Of a DNA stretch of 38,413 nt, positions 1-9,422 are shown piece after piece. Numbering within the stretch: position 1 is the first letter of the stretch; every line of letters starts with the position of its first letter. The notes beneath the pieces were generated by a model. It was given only the letters and a program-made list of their open reading frames with translations. It was not told the DNA's origin and did no database searches. The stretch is from CAYXVF01 sp964468125 (GTDB lineage: Bacteria; Myxococcota; XYA12-FULL-58-9; CAYXVF01). The stretch spans positions 1-38,413 of the forward strand of contig CAYXVF010000059.1 of the NCBI GenBank assembly GCA_964468125.1, read 5' to 3'. The translations under genes were made by a program, and so were the position numbers.

Positions 1-773
1 ACGTCGCGATCTGGTCCGCGGCGCTCTATCTCTTTGGCGCGTGGCTTCTCTTTGGTGTCGTCTCCTATGTCGGTGTACTCCTCGCGGAGCGCGCCCAAGG
101 CACGGCAACCCAGCTCGACGACATCGCGGTGACGCTTCTCGCCGCCGGCGGCAAGATCTCTGTGGTGGTCATGGGGTTGAGTGGTGCGGCCCGAGCGCTC
201 GGGATTCCCTACGAGACCGTCGTCGCCGGGCTCGGGATCAGCGGCCTGGCTCTCGCCATCGCGGCCCGGGACACGCTCACGAACCTATTCGGATCCGCGG
301 TCATGGCGGTGGAGCGGCCCTTCAAGAACGGTGACTTTCTGAAGTTCGACGGGCTGCAGGGAACGGTGGAGCGGGTGGGTCTGCGCTCCTCGCGGATTCG
401 CACCCTCGAGGATACGGTCTTGATCATTCCGAACAGCAAGCTCTCGACGAGTATCCTCGAGAACTACGCATTGCGGCGACGCCGTCGTCTCGATTCCACG
501 CTCTACGTCGACGTGGAAACGCCCGTGAAGACGCAGAGCGAGCTACTCGAGCGCATTCGTTCCTATCTCGGAGACCATCCAAAGGTGAACGCCGCCACCG
601 TCGTCGTTGGTATCGAGCGCTTTTCGATTCACGCGGTCGAGGTGAGAATGCGCGCGTATATGGATGTGGTGAGCGTCCCGGACGACGCGAACCTACGAGA
701 CGAGCTCTACCGCGGGGTGATCGGAATCGCCGAGGCGCTCCAGGTCAACTTGGTGAAGGTGCGCAGTGATTGA
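1..773 (+). CDS. MscS-family mechanosensitive ion channel, 5' end outside window
   Basis: This is the C-terminal part of a small-conductance mechanosensitive channel, an inner-membrane pore that opens under turgor stress. The reading frame is open from base 3, so the true start lies upstream of the window. The visible protein begins with a hydrophobic helix (ALYLFGAWLLFGVVSYVGVL). Then comes the pore-lining TM3-type stretch rich in Gly and Ala (AGLGISGLALAIAARDTLTN), followed by the beta domain (GDFLKFDGLQGTVERVGLRS, then IRTLEDTVLIIPNSKL). A mixed alpha/beta C-terminal domain ends at residue D before TGA 771-773. The Gly/Ala-packed helix and the 'IPNS' segment are hallmarks of the family. 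The missing N-terminus could carry extra domains, so the subfamily cannot be set. The last codons overlap a possible GTG start at 766 of the next gene. Confidence 0.88.
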   Translation, partial: VAIWSAALYLFGAWLLFGVVSYVGVLLAERAQGTATQLDDIAVTLLAAGGKISVVVMGLSGAARALGIPYETVVAGLGISGLALAIAARDTLTNLFGSAVMAVERPFKNGDFLKFDGLQGTVERVGLRSSRIRTLEDTVLIIPNSKLSTSILENYALRRRRRLDSTLYVDVETPVKTQSELLERIRSYLGDHPKVNAATVVVGIERFSIHAVEVRMRAYMDVVSVPDDANLRDELYRGVIGIAEALQVNLVKVRSD

Positions 774-797
774 TCTCCGCGTAGTGCTCCTGCTCTG

Positions 798-1172
798 GTG
801 CTGGCTTTCGCCCAAGGCGTGGCCCTCGATTCGCTCAGTCTCAGCTTCGGCCCCGCCTGGGTCGACAGCGACGGCAGCGACGCGTCGCTGGATCCACATT
901 TTGGCTTCACCTTTCGCGGGCGTTTGATGGCCCATCGTCTGGGCTATGGCGCCCCTAGAGAAGACGATTCAATCCGGGAGAACGCACATGCAGCGGCCGT
1001 CGTAGGTGTCGTGGTCCGCTTTGCCGATCCCGAGCCACCGGGTGCGCGCTGTCCGGTGCTCAAGTGCATCTCCGGGGAGTCGCTTCCGCCGTGTCCCCCG
1101 GTGCAATGTCAATCGAGCGAGCGCCAGGTCCCGTGCCCCGTACTCGAACCGGTCTGTCCGGAAGATGACTGA
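798..1172 (+). CDS. Small Cys/Pro-rich protein, probably exported; start uncertain, likely frameshifted
   Basis: I do not recognise this gene. The frame is open from just after the MscS stop (774) to TGA 1170-1172, and 798 (CTG) is only the first credible start-like codon. The N-terminus reads LVLAFAQG, the back half of a signal peptide. The matching front half (VIDLRVVLLL, GTG at 766 overlapping the MscS stop) lies in another frame, so one base may be missing near 790. The middle (SLSFGPAWVDSD, DPHFGFTFRGRLMAHRLGYG) looks like two or three strands of a small outer-membrane barrel. The C-terminal 40 residues carry six Cys in Pro-rich context (CPVLKC, PPCPPVQC, VPCPVLEPVC). It converges on the PEGA gene with an 11-base gap. 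It may be a real short secreted protein or a remnant of a longer barrel protein. Confidence 0.4.
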   Translation: MLAFAQGVALDSLSLSFGPAWVDSDGSDASLDPHFGFTFRGRLMAHRLGYGAPREDDSIRENAHAAAVVGVVVRFADPEPPGARCPVLKCISGESLPPCPPVQCQSSERQVPCPVLEPVCPEDD

Positions 1173-1183
1173 ACGCGGCCCGC

Positions 1184-2857
1184 TCACCAGTCGAGGGTGA
1201 AGCCGAGAAAACCGCCGCCGGGCAGCGGGTTTGCGGTGACCGTGACGCTAGTGCGGGTCTCCGGCGTAGGGGCTTCGGGCTCGCCGCCGAGCAGCACGAA
1301 GTCCCAAATCACGAATCCGGCGCCGACGGCGATGAGCGCGCCTCCGACGATGTAGGCGAGCTGTTGGTTCGTTTCCGCAGCGGCCCCCTCGTCGTTGAGC
1401 TCCGCCGCGCGCGCGAGCTCCGGCGCACCGTCGGGGTAAGGGCCGAGTCGCTCGATCTCACGCGCTTCCGCGTCGAGACTCGTGACCTGATTGCTGAAGT
1501 AGGCGCCCGCACCGAGCCCGACGACACCGAGACCTCCGAGGACCAAGCCGGTGGTGAGACGCCAGCCCAACGAGTGCGACGCTGGCGCGACCGCTTGCGG
1601 CGCGAGCTCCGCGGTGACGGCGGCGAGGCGCTCCTCCGGAAAGGGCGCACCCGCATCGACCACCTTGACCGCGCTGATCTGGTAGCCTTCCGGGCCTTCT
1701 TCGATCGTGATGTCGGTCCGGCGTCCCTGCTCGATCGTCACCGGTTGGATCAAGGGCTCGCCGCCCGGGTAGCGGAGCGAGACGCGCCGCTCACCTGCCG
1801 CAACTTCCGTCACGGGGATGCCACCGAGGGGCACGCGGCCACGAGGGTCGCCGTCGATTCGGAGCTCGAACTCACCGCTCGTTGCGTAGACATAGAGATT
1901 CCCGAAGCCGCGCTCGCTCTCCTGTTCCACCAGCGTGCTCGCGATGGTGTTCTGGTTCAGGCTCACCTTGTAGGTGGTCACGTTGCGGTAGGCGACGTCG
2001 ACGAACTGATAGACGTCGCTGAATCCTTCCTTACTCACGCGCATGATGTAGGGGCCGGCCGGGAGATTTTGAATGCGCTCGTCCAGCGGGGTGCTGCCTA
2101 CGAGCTCGTCGTTCAGATAGACCTCCGCACCTGCTTCGTCGCATTCGAGTCGCAGCGACCCCACGTACGTATCCGGCTGCAGCAGCTGAACCGACATGCG
2201 GTGGAGCTGCCGCGCCCGTTCTTTTTCGTCGGTCTCGCTGACGACTTCGGCGACCCGAGTACGCTCGCGTTGCTCCTGAGTGTCGAAAAGGCGCATTGCG
2301 ATTTTGACGGTCCCGCCCACGCCCGAGACGCGCGTATCGAGAGCGTAGTGCGCGCGCGCGTAGCGGCCCGCGGTGGCGAGGCACTGGATGTTGCCGCCGC
2401 AGCTCTCGGCGGTGAAGGGGCGTGTGAAGCCATGGTCGCCGAGAACGTCGGCGCGCGCGCGTACGTCGTCCGGTGACAGCGCCGCGAGACCACCGGCCTC
2501 ATCGATCTCGGTGAGTATCGCCGCTTCGATCGACGTTCGGAGCTCCTCGGGGATTTCAATCGCCTGGATCGGGAGCACCGCCACGGTCTTGCGCCCTTCG
2601 ATGCTCTGGAGCGGGGGAGGGGGAGAAAGCCCGTCGGTGGACGGGTTCTCGGGAGCGCTCTCCTGGGGGCTTGGCGTGCGCTCTTTCTGCCGCTTTTTTC
2701 GCTTCAGGCGCTTTGCGGCATGGAGCCTGCGGTCGCTGTCGAGCTCGAGGGCCTGGCTCGAGGCCGGGTGCTCCGTTTCCTGCCGCCTGCCCGCAGGGGC
2801 CGGTGAGGCGCTCAAAACCACCACGATCGCGGCCAAGTGGCGAATATATCGGGTCAT
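1184..2857 (-). CDS. Secreted PEGA-domain protein with two C-terminal hydrophobic helices
   Basis: This is a 557-residue exported protein of unknown role. A signal peptide spans residues 1-22 (MTRYIRHLAAIVVVLSASPA). A very basic, Pro-rich low-complexity linker follows (about 45-85). Residues 90-230 form an alpha/beta region starting KTVAVLPIQAIEI that resembles the domain myxobacterial proteins use before PEGA repeats. PEGA-like beta repeats lie at about 232-300 (NDELVGSTPL, LPAGPYIMRVSKEGF) and 318-388 (IDGDPRGRVPLGGIP). PEGA domains are surface or periplasmic beta modules. Two hydrophobic helices (about 433-455 and 499-524) flank a charged segment near the C-terminus. It may sit in the inner membrane facing the periplasm. 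It is divergent from lysS, and its ATG lies only 8 bases after a TAAGCT -10-like box. The domain call is firm; the function is unknown. Confidence 0.82.
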   Translation of the reverse strand: MTRYIRHLAAIVVVLSASPAPAGRRQETEHPASSQALELDSDRRLHAAKRLKRKKRQKERTPSPQESAPENPSTDGLSPPPPLQSIEGRKTVAVLPIQAIEIPEELRTSIEAAILTEIDEAGGLAALSPDDVRARADVLGDHGFTRPFTAESCGGNIQCLATAGRYARAHYALDTRVSGVGGTVKIAMRLFDTQEQRERTRVAEVVSETDEKERARQLHRMSVQLLQPDTYVGSLRLECDEAGAEVYLNDELVGSTPLDERIQNLPAGPYIMRVSKEGFSDVYQFVDVAYRNVTTYKVSLNQNTIASTLVEQESERGFGNLYVYATSGEFELRIDGDPRGRVPLGGIPVTEVAAGERRVSLRYPGGEPLIQPVTIEQGRRTDITIEEGPEGYQISAVKVVDAGAPFPEERLAAVTAELAPQAVAPASHSLGWRLTTGLVLGGLGVVGLGAGAYFSNQVTSLDAEAREIERLGPYPDGAPELARAAELNDEGAAAETNQQLAYIVGGALIAVGAGFVIWDFVLLGGEPEAPTPETRTSVTVTANPLPGGGFLGFTLDW

Positions 2858-2865
2858 TTCTAAAG

Positions 2866-2871
2866 AGCTTA
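2866..2871 (-). promoter_or_regulatory. -10-like box TAAGCT, 8 nt before the PEGA-protein ATG
   Basis: On the reverse strand GGCTAAGCTC sits so close to the ATG at 2857 that transcription would begin at or next to the start codon. No Shine-Dalgarno sequence is present. The -35 region is weak. The same arrangement recurs at 23095-23100 and 35444-35449. Leaderless transcription is an inference from spacing. Confidence 0.4.
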
Positions 2872-2874
2872 GCC

Positions 2875-2903
2875 TTGACCGGACGGGCTAGCACAGCTAT
2901 TTC
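2875..2903 (+). promoter_or_regulatory. Sigma70-type promoter of lysS
   Basis: TTGACC at 2875-2880 and TATTTC at 2898-2903 are separated by exactly 17 bases. Predicted transcription starts near 2910, only about five bases before the lysS ATG, and there is no visible ribosome-binding site. The element overlaps the divergent promoter of the PEGA gene, so the two genes may compete for polymerase. Confidence 0.5.
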
Positions 2904-2914
2904 GCGCGCGCGTC

Positions 2915-4426
<1,512 letters not shown>

Positions 4427-4432
4427 GCTCAC

Positions 4433-6184
4433 ATGGGAGGGTTGCTTGCGGCAGCGGCGGCGCTGCTCGTCGCCGCAATGGCTGCGGTGCGCAGGCCGTT
4501 TGAGGGCTGGGATCGCCCCCTCGCACTCGCCTTGAGTCTCGGCTTCGTCGGGGGCGAGCTGCTCTTGTTGTTGCTGTTTCGATCCGTCGGATTCGATCTC
4601 GAGCACGACAGCGGGCTGCTCTGGGCGGTGGTGGCCATCGCCTCGATGCTGATGGCGGGCGCCGCCTCCGCCTGGCGACAACGCACCGCGGGCGCTGAGC
4701 TCATCGCCGCGATCGCCGTGGCGATGCTCGTCGCCGGAGCCGGCGCGATGAGTAGCGCCGAGCAAGGCCTCGCTTCGGCTCCCGTGCGCGCACTCCTGGT
4801 GGCCGGTCCCGTGCTGCTGCTCTGCGGCTATTTCGGAAGCTCCCTCGGGTTTCTGATCCGCGGAAGCGGCGAAACCGACGCGCAATGGGGCTACGAGTCG
4901 AAGGTTGGTCGCCGCTTTTTGCTCTCCAAGAGCTCGCCGGTGGTCTCCACGGTTACGACGATCTCCGTGGTCGGGGTCATGCTCGGCGTCGCGGCGGTGC
5001 TCGTCTCGCTCGCAGTCTTGGCAGGCTTTGAGAACGATTTACGGGAGAAGATCATAGGCGCGCACGCCCACGCTCTTCTGCAACGGGGGGACGAGCGGCC
5101 TTTCGTTCTGGCGGACGCGCAACGCGAGGCTCTCGAGCAAACCGCCGGCGTCGCCGGCTACGCGCCGGTGATTCAAGGGGAGGTCGCGATCGCGTCCCGG
5201 TCGAACTACACCGGCGGGCTCGTCCTAGGAGTGGATCCGGCACAATCGGCCGGCGTGATCACCATCCTCGACCGGGTCGTCTCAGGCTCCTTTGATTCCC
5301 TGAGCCGAGAGCTGAAGCCGGAGCTCCCAGCGGCCGAGCCCGAGCCCGCCGACGACTTCGAGGAGGAATTTCCCGCACCGGCCGCGCTCCCGAGCATCGT
5401 CATCGGGGCCGAGATGGCGCGCAGTCTCGCGGTGCAGACCGGCGACACGGTGCGGCTTCTATCGCCTACGCTCAGCACGCTCACTCCGGTGGGGCTCGCA
5501 CCGAAGTCTCTGGGCTTTCGTGTCGCAGGGATTTTCTACAGCAAAATGTACGAGTACGACGCAAAGCTCGCATTCATCTCATCGACGACGGCGCGCAGCT
5601 TCTTCGAGCTCCCGGAGCGCAGCATCACCGGGATGATGATCGCCGTCGATGACCCGGAGCGCTCGGACCGAATCGGCGACGCCTTGCTCGCCAGAATCGG
5701 GGGCGAGCCCTTTCGCGTTCTCGATTGGAAATCGCGCAATCAAACGCTCTTCGCCGCGCTGAAGCTCGAACGCATCGTCGCCTTCGTGGTGCTCGCCTTC
5801 ATCATCCTGGTCGCGAGCTTTTCGATCGTGAACACGCTCACGATGTCGGTGATCGAGAAGCGCAAGGAGATCGCGATCCTCAAGACCATGGGCGCGCGCG
5901 ATGTCGGAATCATGAAGATATTTCTCGTGCAGGGGCTCACCGTCGGGGCTTTCGGAATCGGCCTGGGATTGATCGTCGGGTTGACGTTTATCGGGTCCCT
6001 GGAGTCCTTCGGGTTCTGGATTCCCGACGACGTCTATTATATCGACTCGCTGCCCGTTCACCTGGAACCGCTCGATGGGATCCTGGTCGCATTCGCGGCG
6101 TTGCTCATCGTCTGGAACTTCGCGGTGTTTCCGGCGCTGCGGGGATCACGACTCGCCCCGGTCGAAGGATTGCGTGACGGATAG
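4433..6184 (+). CDS. lolC: LolC/LolE-family lipoprotein-releasing permease with N-terminal membrane extension
   Basis: This is the inner-membrane subunit of the LolCDE ABC transporter, which extracts mature lipoproteins from the inner membrane for outer-membrane delivery. The family core starts at about residue 154 (YESKVGRRFLLSK). A first TM helix follows (about 172-195, VSTVTTISVVGVMLGVAAVL), then GFENDLREKIIGAHAH, a periplasmic MacB-like domain (about 200-430) and three C-terminal FtsX helices (VVLAFIILVASFSIVNTLTM; KEIAILKTMGAR). A core LolC is about 400 residues; this protein has 583. The extra 150 N-terminal residues hold about five hydrophobic helices (near 2-18, 31-49, 62-80, 88-105 and 119-141). 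The GDSR-like periplasmic domain has an acidic insert (PAAEPEPADDFEEEFPAPAA). It lies two bases before lolD. One permease gene suggests a homodimeric LolC2D2 type, although another copy could exist elsewhere. Confidence 0.9.
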   Translation: MGGLLAAAAALLVAAMAAVRRPFEGWDRPLALALSLGFVGGELLLLLLFRSVGFDLEHDSGLLWAVVAIASMLMAGAASAWRQRTAGAELIAAIAVAMLVAGAGAMSSAEQGLASAPVRALLVAGPVLLLCGYFGSSLGFLIRGSGETDAQWGYESKVGRRFLLSKSSPVVSTVTTISVVGVMLGVAAVLVSLAVLAGFENDLREKIIGAHAHALLQRGDERPFVLADAQREALEQTAGVAGYAPVIQGEVAIASRSNYTGGLVLGVDPAQSAGVITILDRVVSGSFDSLSRELKPELPAAEPEPADDFEEEFPAPAALPSIVIGAEMARSLAVQTGDTVRLLSPTLSTLTPVGLAPKSLGFRVAGIFYSKMYEYDAKLAFISSTTARSFFELPERSITGMMIAVDDPERSDRIGDALLARIGGEPFRVLDWKSRNQTLFAALKLERIVAFVVLAFIILVASFSIVNTLTMSVIEKRKEIAILKTMGARDVGIMKIFLVQGLTVGAFGIGLGLIVGLTFIGSLESFGFWIPDDVYYIDSLPVHLEPLDGILVAFAALLIVWNFAVFPALRGSRLAPVEGLRDG

Positions 6185-6186
6185 CG

Positions 6187-6879
6187 ATGACCGAGCCTCT
6201 TCTAGAAGTCAGCGGACTCCAAAAGAGCTACCGCAAGGAGGATAGCCTGATCGAGGTCCTCCGCGACGTGGAGCTGCGCTTGAATGCGGGGGAAATGGTC
6301 TCGATCACCGGCCAGAGCGGCGCGGGCAAGTCGACGCTGCTCCATCTGATCGGGACCCTCGACGCCCCGGACGCTGGATCGATCAAGTACAAAGGGGTCG
6401 AGCTCACGGAGCTCACGCCCGCGCAGCTGGCGGATTTTCGCAATCGAGAGCTCGGCTTCGTCTTCCAGTTTCACCACCTGCTGCCGGAATTCACGGCCCT
6501 AGAAAACGTCATGATGCCGGCGCTGATTCGACGCGTTCCTCCTTCGGACGCGGAGGGCAACGCGCGCAAGGCCCTCGAGGACGTCGGGCTCGCCCAACGG
6601 TTGACCCACAAACCCGGTGAGCTCTCCGGTGGGGAGCAGCAGCGGGTGGCGCTCGCGCGCGCCCTCGTGATGGAGCCGCCCCTGCTCCTGGCGGACGAGG
6701 TCACCGGCAACCTCGATGAGGGCACCGGCGAGGAAATCCACGAGCTCCTTTTCGAGATCAACCGCAACCGGGGCACGACCCTGGTCGTGGTGACCCACAA
6801 TCGCTCCCTCGCCGAGCGCATGCCGCGTCAGCTGGTCGTCGAAGCCGGTGCGGTGCGTGAAAAGGAGCGCGCCGCATGA
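6187..6879 (+). CDS. lolD: Lipoprotein-releasing ABC transporter ATPase LolD
   Basis: This is the cytoplasmic ATPase that drives LolC/E. At 230 residues it has the usual LolD length. Walker A is GQSGAGKST at about 42-50, followed by LLHLIGTLD. The Q-loop lies in FVFQFHHLLPEFTALEN, a segment typical of LolD. The ABC signature is LSGGEQQR (about 143-150). Walker B is LLLADEVTGNLDE and the switch His is in VVTHN. One change is notable: the common DEPTGNLD is DEVTGNLD here. The stop overlaps the bamA start as ATGA, indicating translational coupling. The position directly between the permease and bamA supports the lipoprotein-export role over the related MacB or FtsE ATPases. Confidence 0.95.
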   Translation: MTEPLLEVSGLQKSYRKEDSLIEVLRDVELRLNAGEMVSITGQSGAGKSTLLHLIGTLDAPDAGSIKYKGVELTELTPAQLADFRNRELGFVFQFHHLLPEFTALENVMMPALIRRVPPSDAEGNARKALEDVGLAQRLTHKPGELSGGEQQRVALARALVMEPPLLLADEVTGNLDEGTGEEIHELLFEINRNRGTTLVVVTHNRSLAERMPRQLVVEAGAVREKERAA

Positions 6880-9284
6880 TTCGCGGTCGGCTCCTCATCG
6901 TGCTCGCGGGACTCTGGTTGGCACCGGAGACGGCGCTTGCTCAGCTCCTCGGTCCGACCATCGTCGAAATCGAGTTCGAGGGCCTGCGCCGGGTCGATGA
7001 CGACGCCATCGCCCGCATGATCGAGAGCAAGGAGGGCACGGAGTTTCGACCGGAGACGGTCACGCAGGACCTTCGCTCCCTGTACCAAAGCGGTTTCTTT
7101 CGGGATGTCTCGATCTACAAAGAAGACGTGCCCGGTGGCGTCCGGCTGATCATCGCGTTGAAAGAAAAGCCGTCGATCCGTCAGATCGAGTACATCGGCG
7201 TCAGCGAGCTCTCGGACGACGACGTGTCCGGGGTGGTCGATGTCCGACCCCTCACCATCCTGAGCGTCGATCAGGTCAAACGCAACGTCACCAAGATCAA
7301 GGATCTCTACGTCGAAAAGGGCTACTACCTCGCCGACGTGAAATATCGGCTCCGTCCGGTGCCAGGTAATGAGTACGAAGTCGACGTGATCTTCGAGATC
7401 GTCGAGAACGCAAAGGTCATCGTCAAACAGCTCACCTTCGTCGGAAACAAGAGCATTCCCTCCGAGAAGATCAAATCGGTCCTCCAGACCCGGGAGGGCA
7501 ACGAGCTGTCGTTCTTGACCCAGTCCGGGACCTACAAGAAAGAGTTCTTCCAGACGGATCTGTTCCGGATTCAGGCGCTCTACCTCGATGAAGGCTTCGT
7601 CGAGGTGAAGGTGGGCGAGCCCTCCGCCACGATCTCCTCCGACCGTCGCTACATCTATCTGAACGTCCCCATCGACGAAGGTGAGCGCTACACCTTTGGC
7701 AACATCAGCTTCTCCGGTGACGTTGTGCTCGAAGACGACGAAGGCAACCAGCTGGTCGACGAATCGAGCGTGAGGCAGGTGGTGACGCTCGAGCAGGGCG
7801 AGCAATTCGCCCGCACCCAGCTCTTTGAGAACATTCAAGCGGTGACGGACGTGTACCGAAATCAGGGGTACGCGTTTGCAAACGTGACCCCGAACTCCCG
7901 TTTGGATCGCGAAAATCGCATCGTCGACATCGAAATGGAAATCTCCCGCGGGGAGCTCGTCTACTTCGGACGGATCGAAATCGTCGGGAACACGCGAACG
8001 CGCGACAAGGTGATCCGGCGCGAGCTCGCGATCGTCGAAGGCGACAAGTACAGCGCGTTCGGTCTCGAGCGCTCGAAGGCCCGAGCCTATCAGCTCGGCT
8101 TCTTCGAGGACGTGAACGTCACGACCCAGCGCGGATCTGCTGCCGACGTCCTCGACGTGACCATCGAGGTGAAGGAGCGCTCCACCGGTACATTCCAGAT
8201 CGGTGCGGGCTTCTCGAGCGTCGAGAATTTCATCGCGACCGCGCAGATCTCTCAGAATAACTTCCTCGGCAACGGACAGACGCTTTCGCTCTCCGCCCAG
8301 CTCTCCTTCGGCGATTTCGCCCGGCAGCTCGCAACATTCCAATTCTTCGAGCCTTACTTTCTGGACAGCCTCTGGTCACTCGGCTTCAACGCGTTCCTCA
8401 CGCAGCGCTTGTTCGTCGACTTCCAGCGCAACGCACGCGGCCTTTCGCCCACCTTGGGCTATCCGATCACGCGAGCGCTTCGGATTCAGTTCGGTTGGAA
8501 CCTGGAGGACGTGCAGGTCGTGCCCCGCAACGACGCCTTCACCTATTTCCCGTTGAATCGAGGCGGATTGACCTCGGCGCTGATCGTTGGCGCGTCCTAC
8601 GACACGCGAAACAACCGTCTGTTTCCCTCTGCCGGGAGCTTCTATCAGTTCCGAGCAGAGTTCTCGAATGAGGTCTTCGGCGCGGACGAAGACCTCGAGC
8701 TGAATCGCTACAATCTCATCCTGCGAAAGTACTGGCCGACGGGCCTTCTCGGGATCGTGTTCAAGGTCAACGCGAACTTTGGCTACGTGCAGACGCAGGT
8801 GCCGCAGGGGGTCCCGATTTCAGAGCGTTTCTTCCCGGGCGGTATCTTCTCGGTTCGCGGTTTCCGTCCCCGGGCCCTGGGGCCTTCCCGCGACGTCGCG
8901 ACGCTCCTTGAACCCAACGCGCCGACCCGCGAGTTCATCATCGGCGGTAACAAACAGGTGATCTTCAACGTCGAGTTGGAGGCGCCGATCATTCCCTCCG
9001 CGGGGATCCGCGGCGTGATCTTCGCGGACGCGGGGAACGCGTACGACGACGCGGAAGGCTTCTTCTATTTCGACACACCGGACGAGCTGAAGCCGCCGGC
9101 CTTCCTCTCCTGGAACAACCGGGCGATCGAGCCGCCTCTGGGACTGTACTACTCCGTGGGCTTCGGCCTGCGCTGGTTCTCGCCGATCGGGCCGTTGCGC
9201 TTCGAGTGGGGCATTCCGCTGACGAAGCGTCAGGTCAACGACGAGGGCCTGATCTTCGAGTTCACCATCGGCAACCTGTTCTGA
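6876..9284 (+). CDS. bamA: Outer-membrane protein assembly factor BamA
   Basis: BamA is the Omp85 barrel that folds and inserts outer-membrane proteins. The 802-residue protein starts with a signal peptide (LLIVLAGLWLAPETALAQ, cleavage after about residue 22). Five POTRA-type repeats follow (about 25-430), recognisable from IEFEGLRRVDDDAI, ITVKQL-like turns such as LTFVGNKSIPSEKI, and IEIVGNTRTRDKVIRRE. The C-terminal half is the 16-stranded barrel with the conserved loop-6 motif SVRGFRPR. It ends in a terminal Phe (FTIGNLF), the signature recognised by the BAM machine itself. The ATG overlaps the lolD stop. In many deltaproteobacteria skp, lpxD, fabZ and lpxA follow directly; here they sit about 6 kb away on the other strand. 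Confidence 0.97.
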   Translation: MIRGRLLIVLAGLWLAPETALAQLLGPTIVEIEFEGLRRVDDDAIARMIESKEGTEFRPETVTQDLRSLYQSGFFRDVSIYKEDVPGGVRLIIALKEKPSIRQIEYIGVSELSDDDVSGVVDVRPLTILSVDQVKRNVTKIKDLYVEKGYYLADVKYRLRPVPGNEYEVDVIFEIVENAKVIVKQLTFVGNKSIPSEKIKSVLQTREGNELSFLTQSGTYKKEFFQTDLFRIQALYLDEGFVEVKVGEPSATISSDRRYIYLNVPIDEGERYTFGNISFSGDVVLEDDEGNQLVDESSVRQVVTLEQGEQFARTQLFENIQAVTDVYRNQGYAFANVTPNSRLDRENRIVDIEMEISRGELVYFGRIEIVGNTRTRDKVIRRELAIVEGDKYSAFGLERSKARAYQLGFFEDVNVTTQRGSAADVLDVTIEVKERSTGTFQIGAGFSSVENFIATAQISQNNFLGNGQTLSLSAQLSFGDFARQLATFQFFEPYFLDSLWSLGFNAFLTQRLFVDFQRNARGLSPTLGYPITRALRIQFGWNLEDVQVVPRNDAFTYFPLNRGGLTSALIVGASYDTRNNRLFPSAGSFYQFRAEFSNEVFGADEDLELNRYNLILRKYWPTGLLGIVFKVNANFGYVQTQVPQGVPISERFFPGGIFSVRGFRPRALGPSRDVATLLEPNAPTREFIIGGNKQVIFNVELEAPIIPSAGIRGVIFADAGNAYDDAEGFFYFDTPDELKPPAFLSWNNRAIEPPLGLYYSVGFGLRWFSPIGPLRFEWGIPLTKRQVNDEGLIFEFTIGNLF

Positions 9285-9289
9285 TCCGC

Positions 9290-9295
9290 TAGACT
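9290..9295 (+). promoter_or_regulatory. -10-like box TAGACT downstream of bamA
   Basis: GCTAGACT immediately follows the bamA stop and stands 6 bases before an ATG at 9302. The -35 region is poor. It most likely drives the aminotransferase at 9423 with a leader of about 120 bases. The 90-codon frame that opens at 9302 could be a leaderless leader ORF, but it is out of frame with the aminotransferase and I see no protein-like features beyond its first residues. Confidence 0.35.
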
Positions 9296-9422
9296 CCCTC
9301 CATGGACCTCGCGTTCGCCGTCGTCGGTGGGATCGGCAAAAGCGTGGACCGCGCGAGATTCCGGCGATGGCGCCGGACGAGTGAGCCTAGACCGCCATTG
9401 ACACCACCACCGGGCGGTTGCG

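Noticed and set aside
6828..8342. Reverse-strand open frame of 504 codons opposite lolD-bamA
   Set aside because: It lies wholly opposite bamA, which is certain. High GC leaves antisense frames open; the translation is Asp/Leu/Val/His-rich with no domain pattern.
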